A stretch of DNA of 39,952 bases from an uncultured Burkholderiales bacterium (GTDB lineage: Bacteria; Pseudomonadota; Gammaproteobacteria; Burkholderiales; Burkholderiaceae_C): contig CAIRQX010000168.1 of the NCBI GenBank assembly GCA_903880855.1, positions 1 through 39,952 on the forward strand, written 5' to 3'. The translations under genes and the position numbers were made by a program. This document shows positions 24,974 to 35,069 of the stretch, piece by piece (the first letter of the stretch is position 1; each line of letters opens with the position of its first letter). The notes under the pieces are model-generated. The model had not been told where the DNA came from and did not search any database. It saw only the letters and a list, made by a program, of their open reading frames with translations.

Positions 24974-25750
24974 TCACCTTGACTTTATAAAATCAACAAT
25001 ATCTTTTAATGCAGCCCAGCTATTTAAACTGTCTGGATTACGCTTTATGAAAGCATGAGGCTCTCCTGCGAAGCTCATTAACTTACAAGCACCACCCAGC
25101 TGCTTATAGGTGTTTACAAATTTTTCAATCATTGCAAATTCCAAGTTTTCATCTTGGGTACCTTGAATTAATAAGGCAGAAGGTAAAAAATTGAAATCTC
25201 TACGCTCCAAAATTCCTTGGGCGCTACCTAACCACATTTCTGACTCATCCGCCCAAAAAGCGTTATGGTTTTGAATCAAATCTTGTCGGTCATTTTTTAA
25301 TGCCATTTTGAACCGCGCTAAAGGGTCTAGTACGGGCCAACAACCTATCCAATAAGCACATTCCTTTCGGAGAGCTGCTAAACCAGCCAAATGGCCCCCA
25401 CTAGACATACCAACAAGGCCTACGTTGCTTTTATCCCCGCCCCAAGTATGAACATTAGCTTGAAACCAAGTTAATGCCAATTCAACATCAATTACTGCAA
25501 TTGGATATTTAAAACTAGGAGGCATACGAAAATCAATTGCAAATACAGCAATGTCATTTTTTGCCAGATATTCACAAAATTTAGCATCTTGCAATCTATC
25601 ACCGCTACACCATCCGCCACCGTGGATTTGCACAACAAACCCCTTTGGGATTGACTGATCTGGTAAGTAAAGCCTGCCATTAAGGGGTTGATTGTCAAAA
25701 TGCGCGTATGGAATATCAATTGCCTGTACGCTAACTGAATCGTCCGTCAT
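24974..25750 (-). CDS. Alpha/beta hydrolase (HSL/arylformamidase-like)
   Basis: A 258-residue cytoplasmic alpha/beta hydrolase. The oxyanion-hole motif is VVQIHGGGWCSG, the nucleophile elbow is VGLVGMSSGGHLAG, and the likely catalytic His is in GEPHAFIKR near the C-terminus, as in HSL-type esterases and kynurenine formamidases. The ATG at 25750 overlaps the stop of the upstream monooxygenase in an ATGA junction, so a longer open frame is rejected. Coupling to the monooxygenase suggests hydrolysis of an ester, lactone or amide formed or needed in the same route. Confidence 0.85.
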   Translation of the reverse strand: MTDDSVSVQAIDIPYAHFDNQPLNGRLYLPDQSIPKGFVVQIHGGGWCSGDRLQDAKFCEYLAKNDIAVFAIDFRMPPSFKYPIAVIDVELALTWFQANVHTWGGDKSNVGLVGMSSGGHLAGLAALRKECAYWIGCWPVLDPLARFKMALKNDRQDLIQNHNAFWADESEMWLGSAQGILERRDFNFLPSALLIQGTQDENLEFAMIEKFVNTYKQLGGACKLMSFAGEPHAFIKRNPDSLNSWAALKDIVDFIKSR

Positions 25751-26952
25751 ATGAGCGCTTTCGTGACGTCGTAGGTATATATCCATTCATAGCGTTCTGC
25801 AATCTTGTCTGGGGCCCATTCACGATCCACATAGGCCCTCGCTGTTTCAGGTTCAGCTAAAACTGGATTATGAAAACGTTTGGTGTTTCCTGCAGAACCA
25901 TTCACGATTCTTGCTGTTCTATCGCGACGTGCATTTTCATAACGTTTAAGCGCAGTTATCGGATTCGATTCAACTTCCAGAGCCCTCGCCAACATAAAAC
26001 CATCCTCCATTGCCATAGCGGCGCCTTGGCCAAGGAAAGGCAGCGTCGCATGACAAGCATCTCCTAAAAGGCTCACACGTCCAACGCCCCAGCGATCCAT
26101 AGGGGGTCGAATCATCAAGGCCCATTTGTAAGGAGAATCTATTGATTTGATTAAAAGTTTTAAATCGTCATGCCAGCCTGGAAAAAGAGCCAAACAGTCT
26201 TCTACAGAACCAGGAATATTCCATGACTCCTCTTGCCAGTCTCCGTTACCTTCAGATATGGCGGCTAAATTCATCAACTTTCCGCCGTGGACGGGATAGT
26301 GAACGACATGTCCTCCAGGTCCTATCCAGTTTGTTCCAACTAACCGTCTCATTTTTTCAGGTAGTCGATCCATGGGAATTAGCCCTCTCCATGCGACTAA
26401 TCCACTGTATATAGGCGAATCATTCCCAAATAAACCTTGACGAATTTTTGAGTGGACGCCATCTGCGCCTATCAAGACATCACCACGCGCAGTTCCCTGG
26501 TTATGGTGCAGCGTTACACCGTCTGTATCTTGCTCAAAACTTTGACAAGAACTTTTGAGATGAATTGCATCAGGCTTGATAGCACGCACACCATTAACCA
26601 AAATAGCAAGCAAGTCTGGACGGTACATCGTGCAATAAGGAAATCCGTATTGCTCAACGGATTTGACTCCCAAGTCAAACACAGGCCAGGTATCTCCCGT
26701 ATTCCATAGACGCACTTCGCGTCCAGCTGCTACACAAGCCGTTTTTAGCGCCTCTTGGGCTAAACCAATTTCATCAAGAACCCGAAATGCATTAGGAGCC
26801 ACATGCAACCCAGCGCCTACTTCTTTTAATTCACTGGCTTGTTCAAAAACTTCAACATCTATGCCCTTCTTCAGCAAAGACAAAGCAGCAGTCATTCCAC
26901 CTAGTCCGCCACCAGCGATCAAAACTTTTTGTACATTTGAAGAATTACTCAT
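25747..26952 (-). CDS. FAD-dependent monooxygenase, salicylate-hydroxylase-like
   Basis: A 401-residue group-A flavoprotein monooxygenase of the salicylate 1-hydroxylase/3-hydroxybenzoate 6-hydroxylase type. Motifs: KVLIAGGGLGGMTAALSLL (FAD), LIGADGVHSKIRQGLFG (DG), and RVSLLGDACHATLPFLGQGA (GD). The length is normal. The gene begins seven bases after the TTT binding-protein 4 stop and is coupled to the hydrolase. An aromatic acid is a fair guess for the substrate, but related enzymes also act on nicotinate or pyrimidine-like rings. Confidence 0.88.
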   Translation of the reverse strand: MSNSSNVQKVLIAGGGLGGMTAALSLLKKGIDVEVFEQASELKEVGAGLHVAPNAFRVLDEIGLAQEALKTACVAAGREVRLWNTGDTWPVFDLGVKSVEQYGFPYCTMYRPDLLAILVNGVRAIKPDAIHLKSSCQSFEQDTDGVTLHHNQGTARGDVLIGADGVHSKIRQGLFGNDSPIYSGLVAWRGLIPMDRLPEKMRRLVGTNWIGPGGHVVHYPVHGGKLMNLAAISEGNGDWQEESWNIPGSVEDCLALFPGWHDDLKLLIKSIDSPYKWALMIRPPMDRWGVGRVSLLGDACHATLPFLGQGAAMAMEDGFMLARALEVESNPITALKRYENARRDRTARIVNGSAGNTKRFHNPVLAEPETARAYVDREWAPDKIAERYEWIYTYDVTKALI

Positions 26953-26959
26953 AATTTCA

Positions 26960-27949
26960 TTATTCTTTCGGTATTCCAGCAGATTGAACTAGCTTTGCGG
27001 CTCGCTCTATTTCAGAACGAAGAAATTCAGAAAACTGATCGGTTGTCATAGGGAAAGGCTCAGTTCCATAGATTGCGAGTGTTTTACGAAATTCTGGGTC
27101 ATTTAGTATGGATGTGATCTCTAGATTTAGAGATTTAACAATTGCAGCCGAAGTACCTGAAGGAGCAAGAACTCCCCACCAAGAAGTGTTTTGAAAACCC
27201 GGATAGCCAGATTCTGAAACCGTTGGAATTTCAGATGCTAATTGAGATCGAACAGGGCTAGTGATGGCCAATGCACGCAACTTACCAGTTGCAATAAATT
27301 CACGGGCACCTGTCAATGTGGCAAACATAGCAGGAATATGCCCACCAACCATGTCTGTAAGTGCTTGTGCTTGTCCTTTGTAAGGAACATGTACAAATGG
27401 CATCCCACTCACACTTCTAAGTAATTCAGCTGACATATGTCCACTTGATCCTTTGCCACCAGATGCAAAGCTAAATCCGTCTTGCTTAGTCTTTGCCAGC
27501 GCAATAAATTCTTTTAGCGAGTTTGCTTTTACTGAATCATTTATAACCAATATATTCGGTGCAGTTGCTAATGTAGCGACGGGTGCAAAATCCCGAATGC
27601 TGTCGTATGCTAAGTGCTTTGATAGAGCAGGACTAACAGCAAGGGTTGCACCAGCTCCAAGTACTAATGTGTATCCATCAGCAGCAGCTTTTGCAACTAA
27701 CGCTGTAGCTGTATCCCCACCTCCTCCTGGACGGTTCTCAACTATAAAAGGTTGGCCAAGTTTCTGAGTTAGCTTTTCTGTTAAGGCACGTGCTATCGCA
27801 TCTGCAGGCCCAGCGACGGGAAACGGAACTATCAGTTTTACAGGGCGATCTGGCCATTTAGGTTGGGCATTTAATGTGCCGACCAGCGATGCCATACAGA
27901 AGATTATCAAAACCCTAAAGTACCTCCCAGCCAATCTAATAAATTTCAT
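26960..27949 (-). CDS. TTT-family (Bug) binding protein 4, first gene of the catabolic operon
   Basis: A 329-residue Bug-family periplasmic protein. The signal peptide ends at LVGTLNAQ and the mature part begins PKWPDRPVKLIVPFPVAGPAD. NRPGGGGDTATALVAKAAADG and GGKGSSGHMSAELLR are family segments. The ribosome site AAGGAAAGGGGAG before the ATG is strong. Being first after a 195-base gap, it probably marks the start of the operon's transcript. Confidence 0.92.
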   Translation of the reverse strand: MKFIRLAGRYFRVLIIFCMASLVGTLNAQPKWPDRPVKLIVPFPVAGPADAIARALTEKLTQKLGQPFIVENRPGGGGDTATALVAKAAADGYTLVLGAGATLAVSPALSKHLAYDSIRDFAPVATLATAPNILVINDSVKANSLKEFIALAKTKQDGFSFASGGKGSSGHMSAELLRSVSGMPFVHVPYKGQAQALTDMVGGHIPAMFATLTGAREFIATGKLRALAITSPVRSQLASEIPTVSESGYPGFQNTSWWGVLAPSGTSAAIVKSLNLEITSILNDPEFRKTLAIYGTEPFPMTTDQFSEFLRSEIERAAKLVQSAGIPKE

Positions 27950-28144
27950 GCTTCTCCCCTTTCCTTGTAAGTATAGGCATCGAAACCAAGAAATTTAGTG
28001 AAAGAATTCATCGTCAACCCTATTGACTCCTAAGCCTATAAGGGTAGAGAAAGAAACAGGTAAATTGTTAAGTAAATGCGCGATTGCTTGATAAGTATTC
28101 AATGATGCTAAGGTTGACTCTTTGTCATCGAACTTAGGGGCTCT
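27950..28144. other. Divergent intergenic region of the catabolic operon and the esterase gene
   Basis: The longest gene-free stretch in the window. On the left it carries the strong ribosome site of the TTT gene, and on the right AGGGG before the esterase ATG. It is A+T-rich. I see scattered partial inverted repeats (for example TTGA-N7-TCAA near 28095), but no confident -35/-10 pair or known operator. Promoters for both directions must lie here, and no regulator gene is adjacent. Confidence 0.5.
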
Positions 28145-28813
28145 ATGCCTGCTGCGTACTCTGGCCCTAAAGTTAATTCAAATGTGAATTTAATGTCTGA
28201 TTCAATACAAATTAAACAAAATCCTAAGACATTGACACACGTGCTCTATTTGCACGGTTTCCGTTCGTCGCCTCAATCTGCAAAAGCAAGTCGACTGGCA
28301 ACTCTTTTTGCCCAAATCTATCCTGATGTGCATTGGTGGTGCCCCCAACTGCCGCCCTCGCCTCTTGAAACCTCCAAACTCATAACAACAGAAACTGAGG
28401 ATTGGCCTAAAGAGTCCATGGCAGTTATTGGTTCTTCTTTGGGCGGGTTTTATGCAACGTGGTTGGCGCATCTTTATGACTGCAAAGCTATTCTGATCAA
28501 CCCCGCCATTGATCCCGCGCGCGATTTGGCCAAATATATTGGCGAGCACAGTGTGTGGCACGACCCCAATGAACGTATTTACTTTGCGCCAGCCTATATT
28601 GAAGAGTTACGCAATCTCTATGTGGACGAATTCAAGCAACCAGAAAATGTGTTTGCTTTGATCGCCAAAGGCGATGAGGTATTGGATTGGCGCGAAATGA
28701 CTGGACGTTATCCAAAATGCCCACAACTGCTATTGGAAGGATCAGATCACGGAGTGAGTGATTTTGAATTGCATCTGCCTAGGCTAATGCAATTTTTATT
28801 CGCCTCCATTTAA
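28145..28813 (+). CDS. YqiA/YcfP-family esterase
   Basis: A 222-residue alpha/beta hydrolase resembling YqiA. The motif HVLYLHGFRSSPQSAKA is characteristic. The nucleophile lies in IGSSLGGFYATWLA, the acid in KGDEVLDW and the His in GSDHGVSDF. It is cytoplasmic. Start: ATG 28145 has AGGGG four bases upstream; ATG 28193 gives a length closer to typical YqiA proteins but has no ribosome site, so the N-terminus is uncertain. Its stop overlaps that of the convergent lipoprotein gene by four bases. Confidence 0.85.
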   Translation: MPAAYSGPKVNSNVNLMSDSIQIKQNPKTLTHVLYLHGFRSSPQSAKASRLATLFAQIYPDVHWWCPQLPPSPLETSKLITTETEDWPKESMAVIGSSLGGFYATWLAHLYDCKAILINPAIDPARDLAKYIGEHSVWHDPNERIYFAPAYIEELRNLYVDEFKQPENVFALIAKGDEVLDWREMTGRYPKCPQLLLEGSDHGVSDFELHLPRLMQFLFASI

Positions 28814-29031
28814 AAATGCCAACCCTGCGCCTTCATACAAGACTGAAAATAATTAGCGGGCGTAGTCAACGGACTTCCGTATTGCTGCGCAATGGCTAAT
28901 TCGCATTGGCTGCTATCAAAATCATATTGCTTAGCATTATTTTTTCTTGCGTCGTAATTTTTTGCAGGCAAACCGGAGCAAGACGCAAGCACCAAGGCCA
29001 CAGAAATCAATGCTATTTTTTGAAATGACAT
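28810..29031 (-). CDS. Small lipoprotein, unknown function
   Basis: A 73-residue protein with a lipoprotein signal peptide: hydrophobic stretch ALISVALVLAS then the lipobox LASC, with Cys18 as the lipidated residue. The mature part of about 55 residues has two further cysteines (SSQCELA and QSCMKAQGW), which may form a disulfide. The ending CMKAQGWHF resembles small Burkholderiales lipoproteins annotated as hypothetical. ATG 29040, three codons upstream, is an alternative start. It follows the ABC exporter gene on the same strand. Confidence 0.7.
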   Translation of the reverse strand: MSFQKIALISVALVLASCSGLPAKNYDARKNNAKQYDFDSSQCELAIAQQYGSPLTTPANYFQSCMKAQGWHF

Positions 29032-29064
29032 AAGGTGCATAGGTGGCCTGAGTCTTAAAGTGAT

Positions 29065-30810
29065 TTATGCGAACTGTAACGCCGCCAAGCTGGCGTATAG
29101 ACCGGCTTTGGCTATGAGCTCTTTGTGCGTGCCCTGCTCTACCAGTTTTCCTTTGTCGAGCACCCAAATGCAGTCTGCGCGTTGCACAGTTGCCAAACGG
29201 TGTGCAATGACCAAGGTAGTACGTCCTTGCATGGCTTTTTCAAGCGCTGCTTGCACCATGCGCTCGCTGTGTGCGTCTAAGGCGCTGGTGGCTTCATCGA
29301 GCAATAGCAACGGTGGGTTCTTCAAAATGGCGCGGGCAATGGCAATGCGTTGGCGCTGACCGCCAGACAAACGCACGCCGCGGTCGCCTAAATAGGTGTC
29401 ATAACCTTGCGGTAAGTCAGCGATAAATTCTTGTGCAAATGCAGCCTCCGCTGCTGCTTGCACTTCTTGGTCAGTGGCTTCTGGTTTACCGTAACGGATG
29501 TTCTCCATCACCGTGCCAGAGAAGACCACTGCTTCTTGCGGCACAACACCAATACGTTGGCGCAAATCGTTCAAATCCATTTGGTCTACTGCCACACCAT
29601 CTAATAAAACGTCACCGTTTTGAGGAGCATGGAAGCGCATCAGCAAAGAAAATAAGGTGGTTTTACCAGCGCCACTTGGACCGACAACAGCAACGGTCTG
29701 ACCTGCATGCACTTCACCGGTCAATCCATTCAATGCCCGTTGCGTAGGTCGTGAGGGGTAATTGAAATTCACATCACGCAGCACCAAGCTCGAACCTTTT
29801 TCTGGCCAAGGCGCGCGCTGTGGATGCGCAGGAGATTGCACGTCAGATTGGCTGTGCAGCAATTCCATCAAACGCTCAGTTGCACCCGCTGCTCGCAAAA
29901 TGTCGCCATAGACCTCGCCTAACACAGCAAATGCACTGGCCAACAAAATCACATACACAACCGTTTGACCCAACTCGCCTGCAGTGGTGGTGCCGGCACG
30001 AACAGACAAAGTGCCCAAATACAAACCCCACAGCAGCGCAGCGCTAGAGGTCATGATGATGAAGCCCACCAATAGAGACCGAGCCCGTGTGCGGCGCAAG
30101 GCAGTCCCTAGCGCTTGCGCGGTTGACGAAGTAAAGCGTTCTGCTTCGCGTGTTTCTGCGGTGTAACTTTGAACGACTGGAATAGCGTTGAGCACTTCGG
30201 AGGCAATAGCACTCGAGTCTGCAACACGGTCTTGGCTGGCACGTGACAAGCGACGCACTCTGCGCCCCAAATACACACTCGGAAAAACCACTACCGCCAG
30301 CACACCGATCACTTGCAACATCAGCAAGGGGTTGGTCCACACCAACATACCCATGGCACCAATACCCATGACCATATTGCGAAGGCCCATGGATAGGGAT
30401 GAGCCAACGACGGTTTGCACCAAGGTAGTGTCGCTGGTCAATCGCGAGAGCACTTCGCCCGATTGGGTGGTTTCAAAAAAAGTGGGGCTCTGTCTTAAAA
30501 CATGGGAATAGACTTTGTTTTTCACGTCAGCCGTGATTTTTTCGCCTAACCAACTCACGGTGTAAAAACGCGCCGCAGAAAAAACTGCCAAAGCCGCAGC
30601 GACTAAGAAAAGTTCAAAAAATTTGGTGGCTAGGACGTCTGGTGTGGCTTGCTCGCCCAAGCCTTGGTCTATCAAAGTGCGCAACGCCCAGGGAAAAGCC
30701 AATGTGGTGCCAGCCGCAAGCGTTAAAAAAAGCCCCGCAAAAGCCACTTGGATACGGTAAGGACGGATAAACGGGAATAGGCCTGAGAGCGATTTCGGTG
30801 AAGACTTCAT
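29065..30810 (-). CDS. ABC exporter (fused transmembrane and ATPase domains)
   Basis: A 581-residue half-transporter of the MsbA/LmrA type. An exporter transmembrane domain with about six spans occupies residues 20-320. The ATPase domain (about 340-580) has Walker A VVGPSGAGKTTLFSLLMRF, signature LSGGQRQRIAIARAIL, Walker B LLLLDEATSALD and the switch His in VIAHRLATV. It would work as a homodimer in the inner membrane. AAAGGT precedes the ATG. Substrate (lipid, drug or peptide) cannot be told from the sequence. Confidence 0.92.
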   Translation of the reverse strand: MKSSPKSLSGLFPFIRPYRIQVAFAGLFLTLAAGTTLAFPWALRTLIDQGLGEQATPDVLATKFFELFLVAAALAVFSAARFYTVSWLGEKITADVKNKVYSHVLRQSPTFFETTQSGEVLSRLTSDTTLVQTVVGSSLSMGLRNMVMGIGAMGMLVWTNPLLMLQVIGVLAVVVFPSVYLGRRVRRLSRASQDRVADSSAIASEVLNAIPVVQSYTAETREAERFTSSTAQALGTALRRTRARSLLVGFIIMTSSAALLWGLYLGTLSVRAGTTTAGELGQTVVYVILLASAFAVLGEVYGDILRAAGATERLMELLHSQSDVQSPAHPQRAPWPEKGSSLVLRDVNFNYPSRPTQRALNGLTGEVHAGQTVAVVGPSGAGKTTLFSLLMRFHAPQNGDVLLDGVAVDQMDLNDLRQRIGVVPQEAVVFSGTVMENIRYGKPEATDQEVQAAAEAAFAQEFIADLPQGYDTYLGDRGVRLSGGQRQRIAIARAILKNPPLLLLDEATSALDAHSERMVQAALEKAMQGRTTLVIAHRLATVQRADCIWVLDKGKLVEQGTHKELIAKAGLYASLAALQFA

Positions 30811-30943
30811 ACCTTTTGATTATCTCCACATTCCTGCGCGATTCATGACACGCACATAGCGCGCGGTAAGATTGGGGATTGCCTTAAAAGTAACAAATTT
30901 ACTTGATCGCCCTCCTTAAAACTGAATAAACACCAGCCAAAGC

Positions 30944-31852
30944 ATGCATCTGGATACAGTCAAAGACTATTTAAAAACATTACAGAATCGCATCACTGGT
31001 GCTATTGCGCAGTTAGACGGCGGCAGTTTTATTTCGGATGCGTGGAAAAAGCCCCCAGGTGAGGCCCTCCAAGGCAATGGCATCACCCAAATTTTGGAAA
31101 ATGGCGAGGTGTTTGAACGCGCGGGTTGTGGCTTTTCGCATGTGACGGGCCCCAAACTACCCCCCTCCGCTACCCATGACCGTCCTGAATTGTCTGGTGC
31201 GCCTTTTGAGGCCATGGGCGTCTCGCTAGTGTTTCATCCGCGCAACCCTTATGCACCGACCGTCCACATGAATGTGCGCATGTTGTCTGCCAAAACAGCA
31301 GATGGCCAAACTGTGGCGTGGTTTGGCGGCGGCATGGACTTAACCCCCTATTACGGCTTTGAAGAAGATGCGGTGCATTTTCATTCGTCCTGCCGCGATG
31401 CTCTGAACCCTTTCGGTGAGCATTTGTATCCCCGTTTTAAAGTCTGGTGCGATGACTATTTTTGTCTCAAGCACCGCAACGAACAACGCGGGATTGGCGG
31501 TATCTTCTTTGACGATTTTTCAGAACTCGGCAGTGAACAAAGCTTTGCCATGGTGCAAAGCGTGGGCGATACATTGCTGAAAGCCTATCTGCCCATTGTT
31601 GAAAAACGCATGAATACCCCTTATGGCGAACGCGAACGCGCTCACCAGCTTTACCGCCGTGGGCGCTATGTGGAATTCAACTTAGTCTGGGACCGCGGTA
31701 CGCACTTTGGCTTGCAATCTGGCGGGCGCACCGAATCTATTTTGTTGTCGATGCCGCCCTTGGTCAGTTGGTCGTACCAACACCAAGCCGAGGCCGGCAC
31801 ACCAGAGCACGATTTGATGCAACGCTTTATCGTCCGACGAGAATGGCTATGA
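30944..31852 (+). CDS. hemF: Oxygen-dependent coproporphyrinogen III oxidase
   Basis: HemF oxidatively decarboxylates two propionates of coproporphyrinogen III to give protoporphyrinogen IX, using oxygen. The 302-residue length is standard. Family segments include [39 protein letters not shown] and [17 protein letters not shown]. It is the first gene of the plus-strand haem set and is divergent from the ABC exporter. An oxygen-dependent enzyme fits an aerobic lifestyle, as in aerobic anoxygenic phototrophs. The oxygen-independent counterpart is not in the window. Confidence 0.95.
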   Translation: MHLDTVKDYLKTLQNRITGAIAQLDGGSFISDAWKKPPGEALQGNGITQILENGEVFERAGCGFSHVTGPKLPPSATHDRPELSGAPFEAMGVSLVFHPRNPYAPTVHMNVRMLSAKTADGQTVAWFGGGMDLTPYYGFEEDAVHFHSSCRDALNPFGEHLYPRFKVWCDDYFCLKHRNEQRGIGGIFFDDFSELGSEQSFAMVQSVGDTLLKAYLPIVEKRMNTPYGERERAHQLYRRGRYVEFNLVWDRGTHFGLQSGGRTESILLSMPPLVSWSYQHQAEAGTPEHDLMQRFIVRREWL

Positions 31853-31873
31853 GCAGCCCAACCATTTGAATAA

Positions 31874-32893
<1,020 letters not shown>

Positions 32894-32896
32894 TGT

Positions 32897-32927
32897 GTTT
32901 TCAAAGTCTGCTTGAAAACCACTTTTT
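32897..32927 (+). terminator. Candidate hairpin terminator after hemB
   Basis: GTTTTCAA-AGTCTGC-TTGAAAAC gives a perfect 8-bp stem (32897-32904 with 32912-32919) and 7-base loop four bases after the hemB stop, followed by CCACTTTTTC. The stem is A+T-rich, so termination may be partial, letting some transcription continue into hemC. Confidence 0.45.
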
Positions 32928-32967
32928 CACCGTATCCGCGTAACTTTATTCATAGCAACTATTGTTT

Positions 32968-33933
32968 ATGTCACAACAACTAACTATTGCCACCCGTGAG
33001 AGCCGTCTTGCGCTTTGGCAAGCCAACCATGTGAAGCAGTTATTGGAAGCCCAAGGCCATCAAGTCACTTTGATGGGTATGACCACCATGGGTGACCAAA
33101 TTCTTGACCAACCTTTGAGCAAAGTCGGTGGCAAAGGTTTGTTCATCAAAGAATTAGAAGTTGCGCTCGCCAATGGGTCGGCGCATATCGCCGTGCACTC
33201 GCTCAAAGACGTGCCTATGGATTTGCCAGACGGTTTTCATTTGGCCTGCATCTTGTCGCGCGAGGATCCGCGAGACGCTTGGGTGTCGCCGAAATTCGAT
33301 AGTCTGGAGAGCCTGCCCCACGGCGCTGTGGTGGGAACGTCCAGCTTGAGAAGAACTGTTTTGTTGCAAGCGCTACGCCCTGATTTAAAAATAGAGCCCT
33401 TGCGCGGTAATTTAGACACACGCTTGAAAAAACTCGATGACGGCCAATACGCGGGCATCGTTCTCGCAGCGGCTGGTTTAAAACGGCTTGGCTTGAAAGA
33501 TCGCATCCGTCATATCTTTGACCTCAACACCATGGTTCCTGCTGCAGGCCAAGGTGCGATTGGTATTGAAATCAGCTCGAGCCGCATGGACTTGGTTCAA
33601 ACATTGGCTGGTTTGAACGACATCACAACTGCCGTCACTGTGTATGCCGAGCGTGGCGTGAGTCGTGCGATGGGTGGAAGCTGCTCGATGCCCTTGGCTG
33701 CGCATGCCACCATCCACCAAGGCACTTTATCGATACACGCAGCATGGGGCGACCATCTCAAAGCTGGTACTGCTCTGATACACGCACACGACCAAAAAAC
33801 CATCGACTTGCAGGATCCTGATGCGCTCCCTCTTGCCAGCGCATTAGGAGAATCGGTGGCTCGTAAACTGATCGCGCAAGGTGCTGTTCCTAGCCAAAAC
33901 CCAAGCGCTCCACTTAACGCCCCACCCCACTAA
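32968..33933 (+). CDS. hemC: Hydroxymethylbilane synthase (porphobilinogen deaminase)
   Basis: HemC polymerises four porphobilinogens into hydroxymethylbilane. The 321-residue protein shows RESRLALWQANHV at the start, the active-site region VHSLKDVPMDLP, TSSLRRTVLLQALRPDL, and the dipyrromethane-cofactor cysteine in GGSCSMPLAAHA. I take ATG 32968; an in-frame TTG two codons upstream is less likely. hemD, which often follows, is absent; hemE comes next after 13 bases. Confidence 0.95.
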   Translation: MSQQLTIATRESRLALWQANHVKQLLEAQGHQVTLMGMTTMGDQILDQPLSKVGGKGLFIKELEVALANGSAHIAVHSLKDVPMDLPDGFHLACILSREDPRDAWVSPKFDSLESLPHGAVVGTSSLRRTVLLQALRPDLKIEPLRGNLDTRLKKLDDGQYAGIVLAAAGLKRLGLKDRIRHIFDLNTMVPAAGQGAIGIEISSSRMDLVQTLAGLNDITTAVTVYAERGVSRAMGGSCSMPLAAHATIHQGTLSIHAAWGDHLKAGTALIHAHDQKTIDLQDPDALPLASALGESVARKLIAQGAVPSQNPSAPLNAPPH

Positions 33934-33946
33934 TTTTTAAACACGC

Positions 33947-35065
33947 ATGTACGCCCCATTACAAAACGACACTTTTTTAAAAGCCTGCCTTCGCCAAGCG
34001 ACAGACCACACGCCTGTTTGGTTGATGCGCCAAGCTGGACGCTATTTGCCTGAATACTGCGCTACGCGTGCCAAGGCAGGCAGCTTTATGGGGCTGGCCA
34101 CCAATGTCGACTACGCCACCGAAGTTACGCTGCAGCCTTTAGATCGCTACCCGCTTGATGCCGCAATTTTGTTTAGCGATATCTTGACGGTGCCCGATGC
34201 CATGGGATTAGGTTTGAGCTTTGCGCTAGGTGAAGGCCCCCGCTTTGCCAAAAACGTGCGCGATGAAGCCGCCGTTGCTGAACTCGCAGTGCCCGACATG
34301 GACAAACTGCGCTATGTCTTTGACGCAGTCACATCGATTCGTAAAGCCTTGCAAGGACGGGTGCCCTTGATTGGATTTTCTGGCAGCCCTTGGACATTGG
34401 CTTGCTATATGGTCGAGGGAGCGGGCTCAGACGATTACCGCCATGTCAAAAGCCTGATGTACAGCCGTCCAGACCTGATGCACCGCATTTTGCAAATCAA
34501 TGCCGATGCCGTGGCGCTTTACTTGAACACGCAAATCAAAGCAGGCGCACAAGCTGTGATGGTGTTTGACAGCTGGGGGGGCGTGCTGGCGGACGGCGCA
34601 TTCCAAGAGTTCAGCTTGGCCTATACCAAGCGGGTGTTAGACCAATTGATTCGCAGCCATGATGGCCAGACCATTCCAAGCATTGTGTTTACCAAAGGTG
34701 GCGGGTTGTGGTTGGAAGAAATGAACACCCTCGACTGCAATGTTTTAGGCTTAGATTGGACTGTCAATCTTGGCAAGGCTAGGAGGGCAGTGGGTGGTTT
34801 GGCTGGGCAACCTGGCAAAGCATTACAAGGCAATTTAGACCCGAATGTGTTGTTTGCCCATGCATCTGCGATTGAAAAAGAAGCGCACAAAGTACTCGAT
34901 AGCTTTGGCACGCCACACACAGATCAGAACACCACTGGCCCTACCCATATTTTTAACTTAGGCCACGGTATTAGCCAGTTCACTCCTCCAGAGAATGTCG
35001 CTGTGTTGGTGGAGGCGGTGCATAGCCATTCACGCGCCCAAAGAGCAAGCTCTAAGAAGGCGTAA
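33947..35065 (+). CDS. hemE: Uroporphyrinogen decarboxylase
   Basis: HemE removes four acetate carboxyls of uroporphyrinogen III to give coproporphyrinogen III, the HemF substrate. The 372-residue protein carries the signature [10 protein letters not shown], the catalytic Asp in [33 protein letters not shown], and FDSWGG. It ends four bases before the stop of the convergent bciA gene, with no clear terminator between, so antisense read-through between the haem and bacteriochlorophyll operons is possible. Confidence 0.96.
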   Translation: MYAPLQNDTFLKACLRQATDHTPVWLMRQAGRYLPEYCATRAKAGSFMGLATNVDYATEVTLQPLDRYPLDAAILFSDILTVPDAMGLGLSFALGEGPRFAKNVRDEAAVAELAVPDMDKLRYVFDAVTSIRKALQGRVPLIGFSGSPWTLACYMVEGAGSDDYRHVKSLMYSRPDLMHRILQINADAVALYLNTQIKAGAQAVMVFDSWGGVLADGAFQEFSLAYTKRVLDQLIRSHDGQTIPSIVFTKGGGLWLEEMNTLDCNVLGLDWTVNLGKARRAVGGLAGQPGKALQGNLDPNVLFAHASAIEKEAHKVLDSFGTPHTDQNTTGPTHIFNLGHGISQFTPPENVAVLVEAVHSHSRAQRASSKKA

Positions 35066-35069
35066 GCCC

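Noticed and set aside
28093-28110. FNR-like TTGAT...TTCAA sequence before the esterase gene
   Set aside because: Spacing is one base too long and the second half-site does not match ATCAA.
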